From positions 1,858,602 through 1,922,601 of the forward strand of contig NW_024104416.1 in assembly GCF_003945595.2 (NCBI RefSeq): a stretch of DNA of 64,000 nucleotides, given 5' to 3'. Positions 52,901 through 64,000 of the stretch are shown here, piece after piece. How positions within the stretch are numbered: position 1 is the first letter of the stretch; every line of letters begins with the position of its first letter. The stretch comes from Pipra filicauda. Its lineage: Eukaryota > Chordata > Aves > Passeriformes > Pipridae. The notes beneath the pieces are model-generated. The model was given only the letters and a program-made list of their open reading frames with translations. It did not search any database and was not told the DNA's origin. A program made the position numbers and the translations under genes.

Positions 52901-53611
52901 TAATATTTTTATTAGCCCAGTATTGCTATTTCTATACACTAAAGAGCTAAGTGGTACAGCCAGCCTTTATTTCTTTCTTTCCCTTTTTTATGTTTCCTCT
53001 AAGAATAGCTCGACTCAGAGGACATTAAGACAAAAGATATTTGTTTTAATCTTTGATAATATGGTCCTTTATGTTGTAGGTTTTAGGGAGTCTAAAATAT
53101 TGAAGGAAGACTTTTAAAAGTGTTTAGCCTGCAAATGATGTTGCTGGGCCCCTGGTGGGGTTCTCAGAAGAGCTGACTCAATGTTTTCTACATTTCTCCT
53201 TCTGGAATCCAAGTTTATCCTCTGCAACTTCCGGCTGATGGTAGGGTAGGTCCTGACCTCCCATCACTGAAAGGGATGAAGGAGCAGAGTAAAACATAAT
53301 TATTTTGGATTTGCAAAAAATGCCTGCTGTGATTTCAGGGGCACTTAACAACCTGCAGAATTCATCCTGTGTCAAGATTCAGGGAAAATAGTAAGCTTAC
53401 TGTCTGAGATGGACCAATAAAACAGTTATTGGTTAAAGAAAAAAAGAGTAGATTTTTAATTAAATTTTCAGTGAAGGAATCACCACCAAACTTTGTAAGT
53501 GCTTCTTCTGGCCAGGGGATCAGTGGTGGAAAAAAAGACCACAAGAGCAGTAAACAACCTAATCAAACAGCTTTATTTGTAACTGGATATTGCAATACTC
53601 ATAGGGTCAAA
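49971..53611. other. Unique AT-rich non-coding DNA
   Basis: No gene or repeat family is recognised. A weak acceptor/donor pair (CAATCTTTCAG at 52656 and CTCAG/GTAAGC at 52711) encloses 55 bases with one open frame; this is discussed under findings and not called as an exon. Confidence 0.6.
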
Positions 53612-53742
53612 GAAATATGGAATGGTTTGGGTTGGAAGGGACCTTAAAGCTCATCTCATTCCACCCCTGCCATGTGCAGGGACACCTTCCACTAGACCAG
53701 GCTGCTCAGAGCCCCGTCCAACCTGGCCTTGGACACTTTCAT
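53612..53742 (-). mobile_element. CR1 LINE fragment, 3' end
   Basis: On the plus strand the complement of a CR1 3' end is clear: GGAATGGTTTGGGTTGGAAG, GGACCTTAAAGCTCATCTCA, CCCTGCCATGTGCAGGGACA, CCTTCCACTAGACCAGGCTG, then CGTCCAACCTGGCCTTGGAC. It breaks off after CACTTTCATTCC. It is close to consensus and 5'-truncated; relative to 47.4 kb it lies in the opposite orientation. Confidence 0.93.
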
Positions 53743-56700
53743 TCCATTGTGCATAATTTAAAAAACTGATGGCACAGAAGATTTAGAATTCTGCTGCTGA
53801 TTAAGTTCATGTCCAGATTTCTGAGACTTAGTTATCCTTGCTAACAGAGTTTCTGTTTTTCCTGTCAATGACTTCCATGTAACTGCCTACTTACCCATGT
53901 AAATCAGTGTCCCAGGGTTCAAGGCAATGAACTATGCCAATTCTTTATAAATAAAAGCTTGCCTAGACTTTTAATTGCTTTGAAGACCCCCTAGGAGAGG
54001 ATTAGCCACAAAACTCATGTAATATCCTGCTACCTTGGGGCAGAGCACTTCCCATTCCTCCGCCTTTACTTTGCTGCTCAGCCATGTGCAATCTGGCCTT
54101 AAATTGGCAGCATGATCCTCATTTTCCCAAAGTGGAGGACTTTTGCAATCAGCTGCTTCTATTTATGTAGACAATAACAGACATGATCAATGAACAACAC
54201 TTAGGCTCTCTTTTAAGACAGATCTATTTTCAGCTGTTGCACAAAGAACTGCTTGTCACCATCTTTCTGGCGTTTGCCTGCTCAGCATTACCCAGCCCGG
54301 GCAGCAAACAGGAAACAGCACAGGCTTGTCCTGTTTGTGTCCCTGCACTGCTCCTGGTGGGAAGTTATTTACGGAGCCAGACCCACATTTAGTGGAAAAC
54401 CACAAACACAAAAACATGAATTCTACAGTACTGAGGAAGAGCTCAATACATTTTCCACTCAGGACAGATTTAACTTGCAGGTAGCACTGTGGCATTAAGA
54501 GGCCCAGTTGGCTATAAAAGCCTATGTGTCACATATTAGAAGCAGCCTGAGCAGCCTCTGATTGTAGAGAGTTCTTCTAAAGGGTAAATTAATCCTGTAA
54601 GGAAGCAAACTTGGGTACTTCTCCATTCCATGGCAATCAGGGTTTAATTCCTACCCTTGCACTGGTAAAAGGCACTATGTGTCTCAGTGATTTATGGGTG
54701 TAGATGGTAGAACAAGCATGTTGTATCTTACCTGTCTGTCTACATACTTATCTTCTCTCCCCCTCCAGAGGAATAAGTCCACAATCTGTGCAGTATTAGA
54801 GATGAGCTGCAGTGTAATTCTCTCTTTTTTGCAATTATTGATATACAAGGCAGTCATTGCTCATACATGTGAGAGTGATGCAGAATGGACAGAAGGCATG
54901 TGGCTGAAAATGTCAGATTATATGATTTTGGTAGGTGTAAGTACCCATTTAGACTCATATTGTCTTGATTTCAGCTATGCCCAAAACATATGTATAATTC
55001 ATTAGTCTTCATCTTACACGTTCAGCTACTGAGTAACTTGTCGGTTTTTATTCTTGGTCAATATATCAGGAGTAATGATGTTCTGTGCATAAGATTAAAA
55101 CAGGATAAATGATATTTAATGGTAATTTAAAAAAAAAAAATGTTCTGTGGGCACAGTTTCTGTTCCAATCTGTTCTGCTTTTGCTTTTGGCAATAAAATT
55201 TTATTGTAGCTTAGGACTCCTGAAAGAAGTAGCTTTATTCGTCCTCCCTCCTATTGGCAGTACCAAAAGCAAGTTTAATGGCTAATGCAGAAAGTTAATT
55301 TCAGAGAAGTTACTTAAAAATAAACCAGATGAAGGTACACATTAGCAAGTCAGTCCCACTTCAGGTCCTGTTGTGTAAAACCACCAGTTCAGGAGCCATC
55401 TCAAAACAGGGAATGCTGCTGCAGGTCTGCCCCAGCTGGCTCCATACCAGTCTCTCCTGTCACTTACTTGGAAGAGGAGACATTTCTTGGTAGCTGTGTT
55501 CAGCTACAGGACAGAGAGGTTGATGCATCACAAAATGCTGGGCGGGGGTTGTTCTTCTGGGGTCTGCCCACAGGTTAAGCCATAGGAAGTCTGAGTAAAG
55601 GTGTCAAGGGCCCGCCCTGCCTCTAGGACTGCTCAGAAATTTTCTCAGCAGACTGAGAACCCTCATACTTGGATTCAGATAGATTTAATTTCATAGAGTA
55701 AGCAGAAAGTCTTGAGAATCCATATAGTTTTTGTGTGTGAACACTCAGGGAAATGTTAGAGAATAATGACTCATTTGTGATGGCTCCAGACTGATTCAGT
55801 TCAGTTTTGGCAGAAGGTTCTTCTATCACTGAATACCCAACTCTCCATATCACAATTTCTGTGGGAGATCTGTTAACACAGTTGCTAATAAGATATTGTT
55901 CTTTCTTCTTTTTCAGTTTTTCAGAGAAAAGACAGAAACTTGAAAATTTTTTTTTTTTAAAGATTTTCTAAGAGAGTACAAATTAATGTGGAATTTATCA
56001 AATGAGAGTGAAGCTAAAAAGGAATGAAGGGAGTGAAGTTAAATGTGCTCGGAATAGGTTTTCTTTTTCTTGCAAAGAAAGGTGACAGCTCGGAAGGGAA
56101 TAGCTCTGGGACATGATCCTTGCAGGTTCTGTATGCAACACCTGCTCGTACACGAGCACACGGACATCATCTTGAACAGCCTGAATAAAGACCAGGCTGA
56201 TCTGCAGCCTCTATGATAGACTGGCTTCAGTGTGAGCTATTTATAAATCATTCTTTCATTCTCAACAATGCTTTGGCTGGAGCCAGAGAGGACAGGACTA
56301 CTGGCAGACAGGCCCCTTGCCTAGTGTGCTGTGACTGACATGTAATCTGTCACTCCCCATCATCTGTGGGGTGGTGATAGGAAAATAATGCTCCTCAGCT
56401 TGCCTTAGATCACACATTACTCTCCTGAATACGGCTCCCTAAAGCTGTGAAATGGCCTTTAGAAAGTGTCTTTGTTCATTTTTTTTTATATAGGAGAATG
56501 GGAATAAATGATAAACAGGCTGGAGGGAAGGAAAGCAAAACACACATTAGAGACCTGATGAGAGAAATTGGCTACGACTGAGGCTTCAGTGTGATCCAAT
56601 GACCTTTCTGCCTGGAATACCCACAGTGTGTAACAGAGGCATGGAGGGTGCAAGAGCTGGGCTGGGCACTGACCAGGGCACTGGCTGTGAATGGCATTTC

Positions 56701-57451
56701 CTGAGCTTTAATTGGGGCTTAACCAGCCATGTTCAATATATCCCTGGGAAATCAGTCTCCTTCCATTTCTCCACTGTTTAGAAAATAAAATTCCCCATGT
56801 GACATCCCTCTATAGCAAACGTGGGGGATAACAGGGTCCCACTCCCATCTGGTGAATTGGGAGTTACAATAATACAAATGCTATATCATAAATACATTGC
56901 CCACGGACACAAATCTTTTGCTAAAACAGATTTTTTGGGATGACTTGAGGATCACAGTTCTTCTTTAAAAAAAAAAATTACACCAAATATTCTTCTTTCA
57001 GGTCACTTTATTGTGATGACTTGTTTACATTCCTTTTATGCTATGAAAACTCTCTAAGATTTGCAAAGATGCCAAATTAACTTCCTTCTCTCTCACTCCT
57101 CCAGCATCCCCCCAGTTTCTGGGCACCAATCCTCTTTGTTTCATGGTTTGTATACAGTGAAGTTGCTGATGATCTTTAGAATATTATAATGCTCTGCCTG
57201 AGGTCTAACCTTGCTGCTTCAAATGACATTTATGTAAATTGCCACCAGAAGTTTAGGGCAACTCTCTTTTCTTCCTTAATAACATGTCACACTGATGTGG
57301 CTTTATTTGTGTTTCATAAAGGGATGATTGATTAAAGAGGCCAAAATTAATTGAGATTGATATTCACTGGACTTCTCGTAGAGACATTGCAGTGTCAGGC
57401 CCTCATACTTTGCATTTTAATTTGCTTCTCAATAAACTTTATGTCTCCACA
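53743..57451. other. Unique non-coding DNA
   Basis: Homopolymer runs of 11-13 bases occur near 55129, 55947 and 56966. A small 6-bp palindromic hairpin (GCTCGTACACGAGC) lies near 56143. Open frames at 54183-54498, 54694-55005 and 55623-55853 have no recognisable domains. Confidence 0.6.
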
Positions 57452-57480
57452 GTCTCACTGACCCTTTTGGTCAGTGAGAC
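57452..57480. repeat. Perfect 12-bp hairpin, 5-base loop
   Basis: GTCTCACTGACC (57452-57463) and GGTCAGTGAGAC (57469-57480) are exact complements around the loop CTTTT. The stem stops exactly at both ends. By simple counting a perfect 12-bp stem with a short loop is expected well under once in 64 kb. The flanks do not extend the stem, so it is shorter than a canonical microRNA precursor. Template-switch mutagenesis can create such perfect hairpins. Confidence 0.85.
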
Positions 57481-60400
57481 ACACAAATTCCTGCATGCAG
57501 TCCCTCAGTTTTCTAACCATCTCTCCCTTTTACCCAGTTGATGTGTTACAGGAGAAGTGGATCTCCAGGAGGTACATAAGATGCTGTATTTGCACCAGTT
57601 TGTCCCAGCAGAAATTAGAAGGTGCACTGTAGGTGATGGGATGTGTTCCCATTTCTCCCAGTACAGATAAGGCAGAGTTGCCAGTGACTGAGATGGAAAC
57701 AAAATCCAGACCAGACCCATTTTATTAATGCAGATGAATGCAATGTCTTCTGAAAACCTATCTCAATTATTCATGTTTGAGTCTACTTATCCTCTGAGCT
57801 CCTTTCACATTCTTTATTGTTCTCCCTGTGCAGTTTGCAAATACATTTTAGCTTAGATTTATACTGGCACAGACATCAAAGCACTGACCCAGGAAGCCCA
57901 GTGTAACAGGTTGTTTCTTTTGTATACCAATAAAAGACCCTGATTTATTCTCAATTTTCCTATTAAGAGAGAAGAAAATATGGAGGCTAGAACTGCTTGG
58001 GTGCCTTCCAAAAATGTGAATGACTCTACCCAGGTCAGTATCCAGAAGCAGTGCTTTAGATATTTTTATTTTATGGTCAATGTCCCCATAGCCCTGCATG
58101 GAGCTGAAGCATCTCAGGTGGTACAGCAATTTCCAAGATAACTAGAACCTTGTCTCAAAAACAGGAGTTCCCAGAATGGCTGGGAGCAGAAGAAATTCCA
58201 TTTTAAAACTGGTCTGAATGATCAAAAATGTTACACAGAAATAAAATTCCCATAGAATAGAAGCCTGGCCATTTCTGGAAGGTGTTTATCATCTTTCCAG
58301 ACACTTGACCACAGATGGAGGAGCCACCAGGGCAGTTTGTGCTTAGATTTGTGTCCTTTCCTCTTCATTCAGGAAAATTCTAGAAGTTTGCTAAAATGAG
58401 TATTTTCCCTGCTCCCTAGCTTATTAAGGACCAGCCTGTTCTCCATGCCATGTCAAATTCTTGCTTTCTTTTATCCCTCCAGAACCTCGAGGTTCCCTTT
58501 TCCCTCCCTGTGTGAGGGGTTGCAGGGAAGAGGGATACACTCACTGCTGGAGACAGCCCTGAACACACGGACTGCAGTCATTCCTAATGACAAAACTGAT
58601 CCCTGGGAATGTGGAAATAACTAGCTCCAATAACTACTCTGGAGGCAGCCTGGTAGTTGGCATTCAGGAGTATTCAGCATTTGTTCCTGTGATTTGCAGG
58701 ATAAATCAAATACCTTGTTTTATGCTTCATTGTAAAAGGCTTTCTTTTGTGTACAGCTCTTCACACATAGTTCTTAGCACTATTTATGGATTATCTGAGG
58801 GCCCATTACCACCTCTGGGCAAGGTAATGAGGAGATGCTGGAAATTCTCAGGCTTCTGTGCTCATGTGGAACAGAACAAAAGGGTCAGATAAGTTACTGT
58901 AGAGGGTTCCCCATGAAAGAGAAATGCGGGTTATAGGCACGGGATGAAAAAGGAGCTACCAAAAAGAAGTTATACATTTGTTCAGGCTCCTTTCAGTTAA
59001 AGAAAAAGACAAAATTCAGCTCTTTCCAGAGGCTTCAAGGCGAGGACCTACTTATTGTCATTAGAACCCACAGGTTAGTGTGGAGTTGCCTCGTAAGGAA
59101 GCTGTAAGTTTTTCAAGTCCAAAAACAATAATTAGGAATACGGTATACTTTCAGGAACAGAATTGAGGGGAGGGTGATTTTGCTTACAAATCTATGTAGG
59201 AAGTGCCTGTTCAGGCCTGTGCTTCTCCACAGTCTTCATTTTTCTCTCTCTATATGCTTAGCTTTCCATACCCAGGAGGGAGCAGCTGTATCCTGCCAGG
59301 GACCACAGCTTTGCTCCCCCTGGGCTTTGTTCCCAGACATGTAAGGAGACCCAATTGCTCCTGATACCCAGCTTTCAGCAGGGACCACCTACATTCTCCA
59401 TTTGGATGATGCGTCATCGTTCACTTCTGACAATTCCATCATGATCACAAGAGCTGAGGGCAAATTTAAGTCCCTTGGTGTCTGAATTTGAACTGTGTCA
59501 CACCTGCAGTCCCAGATCTGATCTGGATTTTGCTCTGGTGGATCTGAGTGACAGATTCACAATGCTCTCTCACAAGGACAGTGCTGACTGAAGCATCACG
59601 AACGAGAGTCTGTCATACACTCTGTTATTTCTTAATGGCAATGTTTTAATTGCATATTTCATATTTATGACCCTATAAAGAATAATTTTAATCTGACATT
59701 AACATCTGAATTTGATTGCCTGAAAGACAATAGCAGCAGTGATAAATACTGATATAAATCAAACCAAGTGATTTTCAATTTCTAATTAAAGATGACACTG
59801 AAAATTCAAGATAAGAGACATATGGAGACAAACACATTTCTTTGCAAGAAGAACCAAAACCATATGGAGAAAAAGTGCAAGGATATCAAGCTGAAATCTG
59901 AACTTCTTGGCATCTAAAATGTCTGTAAAGGGAATCCTAAACTGATCATCTTCCTATAAAAACTCATTTACCAGGCTCTTTCACAAGCCACTGAGTAAGA
60001 CGTGAGACATCTCAAGCTGTTCAGAACAACTGGGAATTGATTGTACGTAACCTGTGTTGCAATTGTTTCACCAGTTGAGACCACGAGACAGATGGCATGA
60101 ATATATTTAAAGTTGGGGACAAAGCTGATGTGACACTGAGCTGGCTTTCTGAAATGAACAATGCGAGTCACAGATTTGTTATCGGATGAAAAGGACTTAG
60201 TTCAGAAAAAATGGGTGCCAGTGTAGCCAGTGGTCTCCAGATGCTGGGGATTGGGAGAATAGCCTGCTACTCCCAGAATCAGCCCCACCATCTGCAGTCC
60301 CAATAATCAAAACTTTTAACTGCTCCCTCTGTGCAAATAAGCCTTGGAATAGGTATGGCTTTCATCGTGTTACAAAGGGGGTTTGAAATGTGCACAGAGG

Positions 60401-63400
60401 GCCAATAAGGAACAGCCTCGCTACAGGCTGCCGATGCAACTGTTATATTCCAAGCTATTTCACAAGTCAAATATTGGGAATTGCCTTATTAAAGTGCCAG
60501 TGAAAGAGGGAGAGAAATTTTAAAGGTTTTTAGAGGCTTTAAATGATCTTGTGCAATATTGCAGTCTTAACTTGCCTGTTTGTAAAGAGCTCATACAACC
60601 TCAGAGCCTGATTTTTGTTGTGCATTGGCATAAAGCCATTTGCAGTATTGAGATTCACTTTTGCTGTGTTTATTGTATCATCAACTACTTGTTTATGTGG
60701 GGTGGAAGATGAAGTAGTTAGCTCTACTACTTGTTTGCTGGGCAGGAAAAAACTCTATCTGTAACCTGATGTCTCTCTTCCTTCCTTTTAATGTTCCCTT
60801 CTCTCTAAAGGCCTTTATTTTTTTGCTTTAATGACAGTTTAAGCTGCTGCTTTAAAAATGAGTTAACTTCACGTTTAGATTAGTTCCCATAAACCCGATT
60901 TTTAAAGGGACCTGATTATCTCCCTAGTTTGTAAACATAATTTTGTTGCAATAACAGAAGATACAAGTTCTGCCAACTCAAAAACCTAAATACCTAAGGA
61001 AATGAGGGTTAGAGCTGAGTGCATGGATTGTACCAGGACACTGAGGACAAGCCACATTTTTATTTAGGCCAATGTGAAGCCATTCATAGGGAGGAAAACA
61101 TACTCCTCAGAAGACAGGAGTACCAAAGGTCATATTTTAGCCTTTAATTATTGTTTTCTCTAAAGAAACCTAACAATTTGTATGACACAGTGGCCAGGAA
61201 TGGCCATTTTTACTGTCTGGCAAGAAAGGCAACTTGTTCTCACTGCAAAGCTGAGGCAACTGAAAGCTGCAGTTAGAGAAGGATGACATGCAGTTGCCTC
61301 AACACGTGGGTTTGCTGTACCTCCACAGGAAAAGAGCTGATACAAACTGCTTTTCCCAAACCCTCTCCAGTCAGCACTGCTGTGTGAAGCACAGCTGGTA
61401 TGGTGTGGCCTAGCAGGAGGCTTTGCCACTGCTGCCTGGGGTTGCCATGGGTTTGTAGAGGACCAAAATGCCTCGCTCCAGAGCAGGGTATTGGGCTGAG
61501 CCCAGAGGGAACTGAAATTAATGTCCTGCCAGATACAGATCAAATTGGCCCAGCTGCCTTAAATTCTGTGAATATCAAGAGAGTGGGGAGAGAAGGCAGT
61601 CAGTGTAATATCTGTCCTCCAGCAATGTAGGCTTTCTAATAAACACTAAATATATTTTCTGCACAACTATAGAACAGTTTTTCAGTAAATTTTCAGTCCA
61701 GTCTGAACCAGCCTTTGTAATAATGGAATCTAAACTCCACCCTTGCTGTGTTTCCTCTTGTCTGTTCCCTGTGCCATAGGCAGGTTTCTGCCATAAGGAA
61801 GAAATCATCTTAAAAAGGAACATCTACTCAAATGCATATTTAGCATTAGAGTATGTAGCTCTACAACTCTCATGTTCCAGTTTGCTTAATGATATGCTGT
61901 GGGAAATTTTTAGGAAAAAACTTCGTTTTTTTTCTTTCCAATCTTAAGCATTGTTTCAGCTTGCAAAAAATAAGCCATGTCCCACCACTTCATGAAGTTT
62001 TGATGCTGTATTTGTAAACAGAAAATGGCATTCATGGCACAAAAAATAGCCCCATTACCATGACTAATTGCTCATAGGTATCAACAGTGAACACTCTTAA
62101 ACAAGCACTCCAGAAGAGCTCAGGGCAATGTTAGATGAGAGAATGAAGAATAAAAAATGAAGTAGAAGTTGTCCATTGCTTTTATTATGTGCTAGGAAAG
62201 TGGTTCTATTTATTGCTCAGGCAGTTAAGCAGACTGGCTTCACTTCTCTTGTAAGATGACAAGTTCATAGCCCGAGGTAGAAAGTCTGCATCATACCCTT
62301 CTGTTATATCTTACCAGAATAGTCTTAATGACCTGGCATCCCAGATAAAACACATCCAACTCTCTCTTTACTCCTTCTAGTTCTCAGCAATTCCAGGGTC
62401 AGCGTTATATAATCTGATGGGTGAATAAGCATCTGTGAAGGAGTTTGATATGTGTCATCCCTGGTGTGGCTGGAATCAATCTCTGCCAAGTCTTCCTGGG
62501 ACACTACAGTAGAACAATTCAGCAAATCTAAGTCACACTCTTGGCTAACAGCTCTCAAAGTTGAAAGAAACCTTGTTTTTTGTTTTCTGCAAACCTTGGG
62601 ATGGCAGGGGAGGGAGAAGTGATTGGCCTGGATGTGATAATGGCAATAATTTGATGGAGTCAGGTGTTACTTCTAAGCTGACAGATCTCTAGAGACATTG
62701 AGGTTAAGGCTTTGAAGATGGTTCCATAAGAAAAAAGGCACTTCAATGAACTAGGACTTTTGTTTTTTCTTCACAAGATGAAATCCTCCTGAAGTCCCAG
62801 ATGAAGGCACATCATCGTGTTAATGTAATTACAGAGAAATAAGGACTTGCAAGGGATTGTGTCAGATGTATTAGAAATCATGCTGAAGGAGTGAGAACAG
62901 GAGAGGTTAACATTTCCTTGTGCTAGTCAACATTAAAACCCGACAGAATCAGAAGAAAGTGACACTATTCAGTGCTCCAAGCAGTGTTATATCTCCACAG
63001 AGATATCATTGCCAGATAAATCGGGAAAGCTGGTAGAAATGGGTAAAATAATATCAACTCCCCAGAACTTGTTTTAAATCTGGGCAAATTCTGTGATTTA
63101 ACTTCTGTGTCAGGAATAGGGATATAATTCGTAGTGTTTCCACATTTTTTTTCTAAAGTGTGTTTGGCCACCAGCCTCATTATTCTTGTTGTACAAATGA
63201 ATTCACATTTATTATCTTTCAAGAGTTGGGGGCTTTTTTCCCCTGATTGCAACTGATTTGCTGAAAGGCCCCAGGAATATCATACCAGAAAGGAAGATTG
63301 TTAAGTGCTGCTGTTACCAGTAGTATAAAACAGTGCAAAAAGCCCACAAATCTTTTGTCAGTAAGAGTTCAAGGGAGCACGTAGACATGTGCTTAACTTC

Positions 63401-64000
63401 TGCAGATTTATATGTCTTAAGCACAGGCTTACTTAGGTGCCTGACATTTGGCTTGTGCCTATCACAGCATCCAAGATGGAGTGTTAGTGAAATACACACT
63501 AAGGCAAGAATTTAAAAAAAAAAATCAAAAATTAAAACTTTATACAACCTAATAGGCAAATAAAGGCCTTACATGTTGAGAAAGAAAACAGAATAGAGGA
63601 TGAAGAGACACAATTAGAGACTTTGCCAAATGCCTGGATTCAGCAGGAACGTATCTGATGCGAAATACTCCTTCCAGTTTAATAAGAGATAAGGGTAGAA
63701 TTGGGAATTTGCTTTGCTGAAGACAAAAATCTTGCAGACTAAATGAACCTGGGAAGTTTGTTGAGAGGTTCTGACAGTGTAGTCAATCAGTGTGTAATGG
63801 GAGAATACTGGGAGATCCTGGAGGACTGCATATAGAAACTGCAGTGGACTGGGTTTGAACCGGGGAGTGAAACTCTGAAGAGCTGCCAGCTAAAAGAAAT
63901 GAAAAGAAAAGGACAACCGTTTTTGTTGGAGCCTTTCATTAAAATATTGGCAGCTGCTGATGCATAACAAAAGCTCTGCTTGTGCTATGAGATATTAGAG
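57481..64000. other. Unique non-coding DNA to the window end
   Basis: No gene or repeat family is recognised. An A run lies at about 63511-63522. A CRE-like TGCGTCA lies inside GATGATGCGTCATC near 59405. The minus-strand 127-codon frame at 61160-61543 has no domain and overlaps a plus-strand frame. A candidate element at 59640-59830 is listed separately. Confidence 0.55.
59640..59830. promoter_or_regulatory. Candidate conserved non-coding element
   Basis: The block contains GTTTTAATTGCATATTTCAT (octamer/homeodomain-like), TCTGACATTAACATCTGAAT (E-box-like CATCTG), GACAATAGCAGCAGTGATAA (SOX-like ACAATAG) and TTTCTAATTAAAGATGAC. There is no simple repeat structure or transposon match. The assignment is inference from word content. 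Confidence 0.2.

Noticed and set aside
61160..61543. 127-codon minus-strand frame
   Set aside because: It is Ser/Ala/Cys-rich without a domain, overlaps a plus-strand frame and has no supporting context.

Overview
The window looks like AT-rich, non-coding nuclear DNA from a bird. The main evidence is a set of truncated CR1 LINE copies with the typical avian 3' end: a GGTCCCTTCCAACCCAAACC-type motif followed by a short TGATTCTG-type tail, seen in both orientations. No confident protein-coding gene, tRNA, rRNA or CRISPR array is present. Open frames on both strands are short (the longest is 176 codons), overlap each other freely, show no recognisable domain, and fit chance in AT-rich DNA. The stretch is best read as a gene desert or part of a very long intron. 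None of the family assignments below was tested by a database search.

Layout. From 1 to 2.6 kb there is unique sequence followed by two adjacent CR1-type relics of different age. From 2.6 to 12.9 kb there is mostly unique AT-rich DNA with one short AT-rich tandem repeat (9.6 kb). A degenerate repeat cluster lies at 13.0-13.3 kb and a hairpin at 13.6 kb. At 16.7-17.5 kb an old CR1 relic is followed by a CpG-bearing block and then by a candidate conserved element with an X-box-like site. At 22.7 kb there is a 160-bp G/T-only tract. At 24.6-25.7 kb lies a long, decayed ancient CR1. From 26 to 36 kb the sequence is unique apart from one weak candidate terminal exon (31.3 kb). Young or mid-age CR1 fragments lie at 36.4, 44.5, 47.4 and 53.6 kb. 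Two notable inverted repeats lie at 49.9 kb and 57.45 kb; the second is a perfect 12-bp stem. The remainder, up to 64 kb, is unique sequence.

Function. Because no gene is supported, no pathway can be described. The most plausible activity is cis-regulatory: several 100-250 bp blocks combine homeodomain-type TAAT cores, E-boxes, SOX-like and GATA-like words at a density that resembles vertebrate conserved non-coding elements. That is a pattern judgement made without an alignment, so these blocks carry low confidence. I did not find convincing evidence of a new multi-gene system here.
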